Origin: Cladopsammia gracilis
Taxonomy: Eukaryota; Cnidaria; Anthozoa; Scleractinia; Dendrophylliidae
Reading direction: 5' to 3'
DNA: 64,000 nt
Assembly (NCBI GenBank): GCA_022457155.1
Contig: JAJGOT010000021.1
Coordinates: forward strand, 1,201,501 to 1,265,500
This document shows, one piece after another, positions 22,232-32,400 of the stretch (positions are counted from its first letter, which is position 1; each line of letters opens with the position of its first letter). The translations under genes were made by a program, and so were the position numbers. The notes beneath the pieces were generated by a model that ran no database searches, had not been told where the DNA came from, and saw nothing but the letters and a program-made list of their open reading frames with translations.

Positions 22232-22303
22232 AACCTAGAATCGAACCCGGATCCTCTGCATGCTAACATCTCTCCGTCGCCACTAGACCACTGGGTTGAT
22301 CCG
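22232..22303 (-). ncRNA. tRNA-derived SINE remnant
   Basis: On the minus strand an A-box-like TGGTCTAGTGG is followed about 30 bases later by a B-box-like GGTTCGATTCT, in tRNA-like spacing. It lacks a confident acceptor stem, so it is a SINE promoter rather than a tRNA gene. Confidence 0.55.
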
Positions 22304-22365
22304 GCAAACCCAAGAAAAATTTAATTATAAAGGGTGCTTTTCTTAATGCTACATCTATTTAACTA

Positions 22366-22470
22366 TTATAGCGCGAAAGCGCGCGTGATATCGCCTAATA
22401 CTTAGCCGACGAGGCCGTAGGCCGAGTCGGCTAAAATTAGGCGATATCACGCAAGCTTGAGCGCTATAAT
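22366..22470. repeat. Hairpin with TATTATAGCGC ends
   Basis: CGTGATATCGCCTAAT and ATTAGGCGATATCACG pair, followed outward by GCGC and TATTATAG. The loop is GC-rich (GAGGCCGTAGGCCGA). Confidence 0.7.
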
Positions 22471-23690
22471 AGTTTTATAATTCAACACATTGATAACAAA
22501 GCATAGTTTGAAGAAAAAATATCGCCGACAAGCCTTTTATTTAAAAAAAAAAAGCTTACAGATGTTTTACCGCGCGAAACTTGCAACATCACAGAGTTCA
22601 TGAATGAAAGTGGCGCCTTTGTCAATATTGTGCAAGCTTGCATGAACACTATAACTGTTTTATAATTCAACACATTGATAACAAATCACAGTTTCGAGAA
22701 GAAAATCATTGAGATATACAACCTTTCATTAAGTAAAAAGGCTAACTACAATATTTTACCTCGCACCATTTCTTAAACAACAAACAGTGAATGCCGAAAC
22801 TTTTGCCAAGCTAAAATTAATTTATCGTACACAATCAGTTGACAGTTTCTACGAAGAGCTTTCATCTGCTCAAAGAACGGAACAGGGTAGTGACTACAAG
22901 AATTAAAACACAGTAAAATGGCATAGAATGTCTTAGTTACAAGTGTTTCGTATCTTAAAAAGTTCAATTCAGAATCAAAACAAATTGAACAAACACACGG
23001 CTACGAACCTAAACATAGCGGCGAAAAGGCGGAAAGAACTACAGCGTGGACAGTGAGCTTACAAAAATTCACAGCTAAAGGATACAAGAAACGGTTAAAA
23101 CATCGTACCTGTAATTGATTTGGCTTTTTAGTCCCTTCCATAAGCACCAAATTTTAAAACATCGAAGTACGAGCTGAGTCGATCAATGTTGTTTACAAAC
23201 TTGGAATGCTCGTTTTTTAGCTCCCACAGCCGTAATGACGAGATCGGAAACTTTTCTGAGGAAACATCAAGTCTATATCATATTCCAGAGGTGATTACCA
23301 AAGGAACTTCACGAAAATTGTGCTCCTTCATTCACTTCTTGTCGAGCGGTTAAACTTTGAACCAGTTTTCATTCAGCTACGCCAAGAAACACTGCGACCG
23401 CGACAACGCGAAAATTTCGCGCCTTTTTTGTCCAATCATGTGAACAGTATTTTTCTCTTTTCTTTTCTTCTCTTTTTTTCTTTCTTTTCCCTTTTTTAAC
23501 TAATAGTTCACGCACTTTTTCGCGAAAAAACACGAAATTGCAGGCAGCAGTCATTTTCACTTTCCTTCAAAATGCGAAATTTACCGCCATCGCTGGTTAT
23601 ATGTCATGTAGACATAACATCTATCGATAACTTTTTTACCATATTTGGGCAGTGTATCAATGTGTTGAATTATAAAACTGGTTACCCTAT
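22463..23690. repeat. Repeated end sequence TTTATAATTCAACACATTGAT
   Basis: The motif TTATAATTCAACACATTGAT occurs twice in direct orientation (about 22471 and 22660) and once inverted (about 23654). It could mark the termini of a 1.2-kb inverted-repeat element. The stretch between has no gene, only a T/C-rich run near 23450-23500. Confidence 0.4.
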
Positions 23691-24397
23691 CCCCAAATCT
23701 AACCTTATCGCGAATCTAGCTTAGCTCTAATAATCGCTTTACCTAGGCCCAATTTTATCTAATAATGATAGCCTACTTTCGTCCTAATCTAGGCATAAAC
23801 TAGAAAGAGTTGGCCTCGACCATTACAAAAGGCTTGGTTACTAATGCTAATGATGGCATCGACCGTTAAAAATGGCATCGCTTGTTCACGAAAGGGAAAT
23901 CAGCAACGGCGAATCCCGGAATCGAACTCGACAGTATTTGTCAGACTGTGTATTTGTAGGCAGTAGGATAAATATTTAAGGAGGACGGTTGGAATCTTGC
24001 TTCTGATAACCTGCATAGAATTTGGTTTGGTGAAGTGATACATTCCCGCCAGGTATACCCACAGACAAAGCCAATTGGACCTAGATGTGTAAGATATGGG
24101 AAAATCACCCCGAAGCTTTGCACGTTGGTAGATCTGGAGAGAAAATGTTTTATCGTGGCGTTGTTTATGTTGTTGTTTTTTTAAATGTTTATCATTTTGC
24201 AAGGGTCCAGACCAAAACTTTACTGAATTAGGCTGAATTACGAAGCGAGCTTCTTTTATAAAGGAGAACGTCTAGGGCCGATGCCGCGCATTCCACCGGG
24301 TCACGATGGGAGTGTTAAGAAGTGTATGATTGTTTATTTTAGGCTTTGTGTGCGTATTTCCCTAGTGAGAATACTTGTTTTATTTCCTTCCTTTACA
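23691..24397. other. Stretch without a supported gene
   Basis: Contains low-scoring open frames on the minus strand (23900-24202) with no motif. It ends in a strong acceptor tract (TTTCCTTCCTTTACAG). Confidence 0.35.
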
Positions 24398-24540
24398 GAT
24401 CTAAGTGAAGACGTAAGAGATGCAACGATTAAATTGGGGCAAATTCCGATAATTGTCACTACGAACAACGGACGAGCGCAAAAGTAAACAAGAACATGAA
24501 CATGGAAGTAGAGTTCTTTGGAAGTGCAGCTAAATTATGT
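24398..24540 (+). other. Candidate terminal exon of tetraspan copy 2 (mostly 3' UTR)
   Basis: Follows TTTCCTTCCTTTACAG and resembles 419-545. If exon 4 of copy 2 is spliced at CAG|GTATGA (after 21850), this exon in phase 0 would add only I-stop. ATTAAA (about 24544) could serve as a polyadenylation signal. RNA evidence would be needed; a retained stop in exon 4 is the simpler model. Confidence 0.3.
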
Positions 24541-24639
24541 ACAATTAAAACATTATTTTTTTTTAATTCCTTAGGACCATTTCATTAGGATCTTTTGTAT
24601 CAGCCATATACCCGTATTTCGTCGAATAATAGCCGTCCC

Positions 24640-24755
24640 TCGATTTATCGCCCCCCCCCCCTCGATTAATCGCCCCTCCCCCCAATTTTTTGGTGGAAAT
24701 ATTTAGAATAATCGCCTCCTTCGATTAATCCTCCCCCCCCCCCCCCCCCCTTCAC
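24640..24755. repeat. Poly-C blocks with TCGATTAATCG motif
   Basis: Runs of C alternate with CGATTAATCGCC. A low-complexity derivative of a dispersed repeat; no gene. Confidence 0.6.
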
Positions 24756-24841
24756 CACCACCATCGCCTCCCTTTTCTTTCACATCCTCCCAGTAAAGTT
24801 TAAAATTCACTTCTTGTATAGGAAACAGTCATTACAATTGA

Positions 24842-24990
24842 GGCCTGTGCAAACGAACGCAATATGTTGGCACAACATGTTGCGCGCAACATGCTGTGAT
24901 CGTTTGTACACCATGTTGGGTAATGTTGCATGATGTTGTCACATGTTGCATGAAGTTTGAAATCGGTCAAACTTTTCGCCCAACATCTAC
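24842..24990. repeat. CAACATGTTG-rich dispersed repeat
   Basis: Many copies of CAACATGTTG/CATGTTGC around GCCTGTGCAAACGAACGC. It looks like a small palindromic MITE, but the right end is unclear. Confidence 0.45.
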
Positions 24991-25189
24991 CAACATCAAG
25001 GCCAGAAATTCCGGTCATCGCAACGGCGCACGCGTTGTTTCCCTCAGGCCTTAATGGAGGTTCATCTGCGCGTCTCAATTCATTTATGCTGTCGACCACG
25101 TTTCTATAAACATTCGTGATCAAACCGATTAACGGTCTACTGACCGATCATCCTCATTTGTCATAAAAGCCGGCGCCCTGCATGATGTT

Positions 25190-26650
25190 AAAATTCCATT
25201 AAACGCATTGAAACGTATCATCTTCGACACTCTATTTGAAATGTAAACGTTCTCTTGCACCGAGCCGTAATGTAACTTTAAAAGGGTGTAAGGGAAATAA
25301 ATAGTTTTTCTAATCACCACATAAACAAATCCAGTAATCAGAACACCTTATAGGAGAAGCTACCACTGTATTTTTACAGTAATTATTAACTTAGGGAAGG
25401 TCCATTATTTATGAGTTGCCTAATTTCAATCTCACTTGTTTCTAGTTTAAAAAGCAAGGTGTAAAACCAAACGATAACCTCAGATTGAATTAGGTACGTT
25501 TAGTTCATGTTACAAATGATTCCTGTTTTCTTACACCCGTGTCGACTTCACTGTTTGCTCGCTTTAGCAATATTGCAGCCGAGCAGAGCGGGCAATCATT
25601 GACTGCGAGAAACTCAACTATTTTTTGAGTCTTTCGATGACTTGTCTGAATTGCTAAAATAATGCTATCGTTTAGTACGTTTCTAGTGGAAACAAAAATA
25701 TTCGCAGACAAACAGTTAACGCTGCACTATTTGTTGACCTTCAGGCACTGATGGAGTAAAAGCGGCCGCCCTGCATGATGTAAAATTAAATGTAAAACTT
25801 ATTAATGATGCTATTAAACGCATTGAAACGTATCGTCTTCGAAATTGTTTTAACTGTAAGCGCTCTCTACCACTGAGTCGAATGTAACCTGAGTAAGCAA
25901 GGAATACAATCAAACGATAGTCCCAGATTGAATTAGGTGCGTTTAATTTACTTCATATGTTACAAATCATTCTTGTTTTCTTAAATGCAATGTTACAATG
26001 GTTTTTGCTCGACGGATATGCGATTTGTGGTAGATGATTAATCCAGTTCACTGCACTGAAGATTAGTGATCTAAAAAAAAGCATCTTCCTCCGCAATTTG
26101 CAAAACGGTTCCAGAATCTATAAAACGTAAAGAATAGTGGAACAGTGGAAAGTTCAGCTAATCGTCCCACATTATGTGTTACGAGTTATTTTCCCGTTCT
26201 CGTTTTCTCTGATCGTAAAAGAGAGCGGTCCAGGACATGACGTTGGAATTTAATTAACGATGTTAAACTTTTAACCACAGTCTGTTCCACTCAGCCGAAA
26301 TTGAAAAAAAGGAGGTGCAAGGTAAGTAAATATATATTTTTAGTGAGTTATCATGAGCAAAGCCCAGAAATAAAAACTACTTTCAAAGTAGCTATCAGTG
26401 GATTTTTTACAGCATAGGTTCTTATCTGGGCGAGATTCCATAATTGATGATTTGCATAATTTCACTCACTTGTATTTAGTTTAGACGGGGAACTACTTTC
26501 GCTCGCTTGGTCGATTGCCGATCGTGTGATTTGCTCGCCCGCTCGACTATCCAGAGAGGAACGGCTAGCAGTCTCCCAAACGATAGCCTCAGATTGAATA
26601 AGGTACGTTTACTTCATGTTACAGATAATTTCTGTTTTCTTACATGCACT
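25190..26650. repeat. Three diverged direct repeats
   Basis: AAACGATA.CCTCAGATTGAAT.AGGT.CGTTTA..TTCATGTTACA recurs at about 25461, 25905 and 26575. A second block (GCATTGAAACGTATC.TCTTCGA) recurs at 25207 and 25820. They suggest old tandem duplication of a unit of several hundred bases. No coding exon is supported. Confidence 0.6.
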
Positions 26651-26755
26651 GTTAATATGGTTCTCTCGATTGACATGCGATTTGTGGTTGATGATTAATC
26701 CAGTTCACCAGTTCACTGTTGATGATTTATCCAGTTCACTGCATTAAATCCCGGG

Positions 26756-26780
26756 ATGGGGGGGGGGGGGGGGGGGGGAC
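26756..26780. repeat. Poly-G tract
   Basis: More than 20 G in a row, a likely sequencing and assembly trouble spot. Confidence 0.9.
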
Positions 26781-26957
26781 TCCGATATAAAAATGACGGG
26801 GTGCTTGTCGTAGCTTTTAGGGGTCAAAATTTGTAGATTGGTGCCGCTTAGAGTACTAAAATATAAAATGACCAAGCTGAATAATGAAGCCGAATTCTTT
26901 GAGCTTGAATTAAGCTAAAATACAAGCGAAAAATATATACATGTACAGTGCCACCGT

Positions 26958-26961
26958 ATAA

Positions 26962-26992
<31 letters not shown>
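26958..26992. repeat. (AT)n microsatellite
   Basis: About 15 AT units. Confidence 0.9.
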
Positions 26993-26996
<4 letters not shown>

Positions 26997-27113
26997 AGAG
27001 TAGAACTGGATATTCGTAAAACAGTGCTCAATACATTAATGTAGAGCGAAGTATATGTTTATGGAGGAAACAAATAAACTACGCTTTCATCCCGACAAGC
27101 CTGTTTCGTGGTT

Positions 27114-27817
27114 GCACACTCATCAGGGGATTCAATAAGAATATTCTTTACCATCGCTTCTTATATACAAAATAATTTACATAATAACAATAACAAATCT
27201 ATGCGGCGCGAAGGTTATGTGTCTATAAAACTCTATAAACGTTTTCATTGCTGCTGCAATTAAAAGAAAAACCGATATAGCTCTTATTTTGTTCTGTGAG
27301 TTTGTCACAAATACGTTTAAAACAGTTTTACTGACTTATGGAGGGGGAGGTGAACTTTAAATATATTTTGTGTACATACCTGTAACAAAGTGTTTTTCTC
27401 TCAATGTACTAAGAAAATAGTCTGTTTAAAGTCTGTTTGGAAACAGCTCCTGATTTCAGTATTTTGCACACTCATCAGGGGATTCAATAAGAATATTCTT
27501 TACCATCGCTTCTTATATACAAAATAATTTACATAATAACAATAACAAATCTATGCGGCGCGAAGGTTATGTGTCTATAAAACTCTATAAACGTTTTCAT
27601 TGCTGCTGCAATTAAAAGAAAAACCGATATAGCTCTTATTTTGTTCTGTGAGTTTGTCACAAATACGTTTAAAACAGTTTTACTGACTTATGGAGGGGGA
27701 GGTGAACTTTAAATATATTTTGTGTACATACCTGTAACAAAGTGTTTTTCTCTCAATGTACTAAGAAAATAGTCTGTTTAAAGTCTGTTTGGAAACAGCT
27801 CCTGATTTCAGTATTTT
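27114..27817. repeat. Perfect tandem duplication of 352 bases
   Basis: 27114-27465 and 27466-27817 look identical by eye over the whole unit, beginning GCACACTCATCAGGGG and ending CAGTATTTT. No gene is contained. Either a very recent duplication or an assembly artefact. Confidence 0.9.
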
Positions 27818-28156
27818 AAAATCGCCTTTCAAATAGCTCTGACTTGTGAATTCAACTTCAAACATGTTTTAAATAGACTATCTATGAGCTGTTTTCCATC
27901 TTTTAACTGTGCAACCAATTTCAAAAACGCGATTCTGTTGTATAAGAGCGAAGTGTTCCATAGTTGTATATATAAAGGGTATACATGTCTTCAATTGGTA
28001 ATACCCAACCCTCAAATTATTCCAAGAAGGCTCCGAGGGGTGGAATTATTCGCTTAAACTACCCACAGCGATTTCTAAAAAAGTAGCCGAAATAGATAGT
28101 AGCCCTGATAATTTTTTCCGCCACGGAAAGAGACAATCGCTGGATCTAGCAAAATA

Positions 28157-28388
28157 GTAGTAGGTACGATGCCCGCCACGGCCTCACCAAAAATAAGGGG
28201 TAACTCACCCCCACGGAAGCTTCCTGGAATAATTGCCGACCCCTCCACGGAGCCTTCCCCACGAGCCGACTGAAGGAGGTCCGTGGGGAAGGCTCCGTGG
28301 AGCGGTCGGCAATTATTCCAGGAAGCTTCCGTGGGGGTGAGTTACGCTTATTTTTGGCGAGGCCGTGCGGGCACCGTACCTACTACTT
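28157..28388. mobile_element. Long hairpin / foldback element
   Basis: Arms of about 107 bases (28157-28264 and 28277-28388) pair almost perfectly around CTCCACGGAGCCTTCCCCAC, with a loop of about 12 bases. Lies about 500 bases upstream of the ABC transporter ATG. Confidence 0.8.
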
Positions 28389-28879
28389 CCCTTGAAGCCT
28401 CGGTTTTATTTCTTAGTCGGTCACTTTCCACTGCGGTCCGCCGTTTTCCTCGTTTGCATCGCTAACCATTACACATTGTATTTCTTTGCGAAACATAGCA
28501 AAGACACTTTCACCGGGTGGATCGACGCACAAGTGACCAATAAGAGTAAATCAAGTCAATTGGAACCCAAAAATGGCGATAAAACGCGTATTATATTATA
28601 TCTACAACTATTTTTGCAGTGTGATACAGGAATGGAGGGATATGCACTTCACTGGATCATTCTTTTTAATGACATTATTGTTTTGAAAAGGTATCATTAA
28701 ACTTTGTTGGGAATAGAGATCAAAACAATTTTGGGATCATGGATGAGACAAATGGGTACAAAAAGGATCATTGAATAAAACAATACCTCGTCACGACCCT
28801 ACTATTTAGTAGAAAATGAATTAACAAATGCAATGTACTGGTTGCTTTGCCTCTGGCTTTTTCTTAGGTCAACAGGAAG
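28389..28879. promoter_or_regulatory. 5' flank of the ABC transporter
   Basis: No TATA box or initiator can be called. CTTTTTCTTAG at 28857-28867, after a pyrimidine-rich tract, is a good acceptor 12 bases before the ATG, so an untranslated first exon upstream is likely. Confidence 0.35.
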
Positions 28880-29434
28880 ATGTCAAATAAAGCTTACGAG
28901 ACCGTAGCAACCGATGAAGATAATGACGCGGATCAGTCTTCTCATCCTACGAAATCAGTAAATTGTTTCTCTCTTCTGACCTTTTGGTGGATGAACAGCA
29001 TATTTAGAACAGGGAGCAAGCGGCCATTGAACCAATCCGATTTCCTACCGCTTCACGAGAAAGACAGAACACGTGATCTAACAGAGGGACTTCAAAAAGA
29101 ATGGAATGATCATGTACAAGAATGTAACAACACCCGTGGAAAACATCCCAAACTGTGGAAATGTGTTTTAAGGACGCTCCCCTGGAAGGAGATTGTATTT
29201 ATTACTAGTATTTGGACCACCGATTCCATCTGCCGTCTTGTTCATCCACTTGTGCTTGGTTTACTACTTCGTTTGTTAAGTTCTATCGAGATGGACCGCA
29301 CCCGAGCGTATACGTGCTGTTTGGCATTAACATTATTGCCATTATATACCATCTGCCCACAAATCCTAGCTTACAGAATGGAGTTGTTTGGTATGAGGCT
29401 TAGTAGTGCGATTAAGGGAATTGTTTATCTTAAG
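28880..29434 (+). CDS. ABCC4-like: ABCC4-like exon 1
   Basis: 185 codons from [19 protein letters not shown]; contains the conserved [14 protein letters not shown] segment and the first membrane helices ([20 protein letters not shown] onwards), ending [14 protein letters not shown], phase 0. The ATG is the first in frame after a splice acceptor. Confidence 0.85.
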
Positions 29435-32400
29435 GTAAAAGTGACAATTTTTCCTGATCCGTTATACATAAGCATGATCCAAAGGTGCCTGCCCACACAC
29501 TCACAAGGAACACCAGTAATGTTCTTTAAACTGAATGGATTTTCGAGCAATTAAGTTACTCGCCCAGCTACCAGTATCTATTAAGTATATCGTACCTTGA
29601 GAGCCCCTTCCTGTACAAGAAATGACGAGAAGACCGCTAAAAATCAACTGTCGAAACCGTCGAACTTTGCATCACACCTTCGGTGATCTTTCAAAATACC
29701 ATGACTGTCACGCAATATACGAAAGTCTTGAATTACAAGCCAAGCGGACAATCATGGCTACGTGTGGTTATGCCCGGGTTGGGGAGGGGGGGGGGGGGGG
29801 GAATTCAACAAAGTTTTGTACGGGGATGTTCCGCCGCAAGGTCCAAACCCTTACCCTTTCATATAGTTTTTGACAGAAAAGGTACCCCTTTCATATACCT
29901 TTCATTGAAAATGGTACCCCTTTCATATAGCCTTTACGTGCGTCTGTTTGATATATTGTGAAAGGTTCTTTTCTAATACTTAAATGGCAGTTTCCCCTGC
30001 CTTTTTTATACTTCAACTTGTGTTTTCCCCACCCTTTCCTATACTTCGTGAAATTCCCACCCCCCCCCCCCCCCCCCCGGGGTGGTTATGCGGCATTTGT
30101 TGGAGAAATTTGTGGCTGTAGCTCAAACAATCCTGCAAACACAAGTAAACATGTGCAAAAAGGATATCAGTGCACATCTGAACGGCCACAAAGTGTAGGA
30201 TTCTTCACTAGATTCGGAGGCAAGCCTTTTGCTGGCGCGTGCAGAAAAAACCATGAAGTAACTTTTAAAGTATTATAACACTTTCGATCACGAATAGTCC
30301 CTATTTTCTCTTAGAGATAGTCTAGCGAAAAGTGAAATAGTGTTCACAAACAAGCGTGGGAGAAAGTTGTCGGCCTTGCCGATACATGTACTCAACAAAT
30401 GAGAACAATGAAAGCGCGTCAAGTTACCATGCAGCTGGTGACTCGCAAGTTTTGCTTTCCGCTCGACTATCAAAGACGGTCGGAGACCAATCGTTAACCG
30501 CCACCGAAGGCCGACTAATTTAGGCCCGGTTCAGACGCCGAACTTTTCATGAGCCGAACCTAATACCTTGAATTAAGTACATGAAAAGTTCGGCGTCTGA
30601 ATCAGTTAAGAACGGCTATTTGAATTTGGAACGGCTCAGCCGTTCTTTCCGCCTGGCTCAGCCGGGAATTTCGGCTTTGGAACGGCTTTGATTCAGACGC
30701 CGAACTTTTCATGAGCCGAACCTAATGCATAAATTATTATAACGACTGGTGCGTGTTCTGACATCTTTGCCTGAAAATCGCTGACCTTTCGATCTGTTTC
30801 TCTTCAAACTGAATTAAGTTCGGCGTCTCAATCAACAGGCGTACTTTTGTTAATTTGGGTCGGTCCAAATTCGAATTAAGTTCGGCTCATGAAAAGTTCG
30901 GCGTCTAAACCGGGCCTAAAGGAGCGGCGTAAAGCGCGGGTCAAAATGAAGACTTGACTGAGAACCGGAAACAGCGCAAAGAAACGTACTTCATAGTTTT
31001 GGCATTGATTAATGCGTCACATATTATTTTGAAATGCTCCCGGGATCCCTATCAATTGTAATTGACAAACACTCTAAAGTTGGAGCCGTTAAAGACTTCA
31101 TAATGCTTTTAGCTTTATCTCGTTTATGTTGTTTGGCCAAAAACATTACACCTTAAAAGCCAAATAATCGATATTTTTCTTTTCCAAACCCTCGAACGCC
31201 CACACCCACCTTCTGCCCCCCTGTCGTAGTCTACAGCTTATACACTAATGACACAACAAGCGCAAAAACTGACGCCATCATCTCTAGTTTTTAATCTAAT
31301 TAAGTACGAATTTTTAAGATGACTGAAGCCTTCCGAACAGATTTCCACCAAAGCGATTGGTTGGGTTCTCCTGAATATACGACGGATTTTTGTTTTCTTT
31401 TCCTGGATTTGGAAACAATACAGCTAGCTGGCTTATACCTGTAAACATAGGCCGTTTAATATTTTTATCATCCTTTTGGCCGGTACTGCACTTACTTTAA
31501 AAACTGTTTACTGTTTTTAGGGGTATTTTGGTCAATTTTTAATTGAACTCAACAAATTATAATAATGATACCTCCAAAATGATATATACCTCTACATAGT
31601 AAAAGGAATGTGCTTAATTTTATTCTATTTCTGTTTTTTTTTTTTACCTTTGTTGTAACTGAATTACAAGCCAACGGGCAAACCAGTGCATTAATAAAAT
31701 TCTTTGGCAGATAACGACTTCACTAAGGCGAGACAAACCTAGTGAGCCTTGAGTCAGGGGCACCCAACGATCGTTTTCTGTTAAATATCCGTTCAAAAAG
31801 GTTTAGGTTCCCTAGAAATTTCGAATTTCGAATTTCGAGATGGCAGTTCCATTCATCTGAGATTTTCGGATTTTCTTTATAATGGCTGCTCGTACTTTTT
31901 TTCGAAAATCGCGCTTTTCCTTCGAAGTTTTCTAGAATTTTCTTAAAAAATTTAAGCCCTTAACATTTTCTATACCGACTTTGGATTTGTAGCGAGGAGA
32001 GTATGAAGAGAGTTCTCTGTCGCCCTAGAAGATTCGATATCACATTTGAAATCCCTATGGTTTTTGAATAATCTTCTCACATCCTTCATGCTATAAAAAG
32101 GTTCCCTAAAATTTTCGGCTATCAAAAGGCATCATTGGTTGACCTAACCTTTTCGAGAATCTCCAAAAACGACCTGAGGTTTTCGGGAAATGGGTAAAAC
32201 ATGCCTAATAAATTCGTGAAGACCAAAGTTCCCCTAGAACGACCGAACAGTTAAAGATTTTCTAGGGAAGCTTATAATTCAGTTATATAGTTTTAAAAGC
32301 ACTTTGGACAGCCTAAAACGGTGTTTTAAGGAATTTTGGGAAAAACCGTCGTTTAGTGCCCCTGTTGAGTATTGTGCAGTACATTTCATCGGAATTATTT

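Noticed and set aside
22232..22303. Functional tRNA gene
   Set aside because: A and B boxes are present, but no full acceptor stem pairing could be seen; a SINE is more likely.
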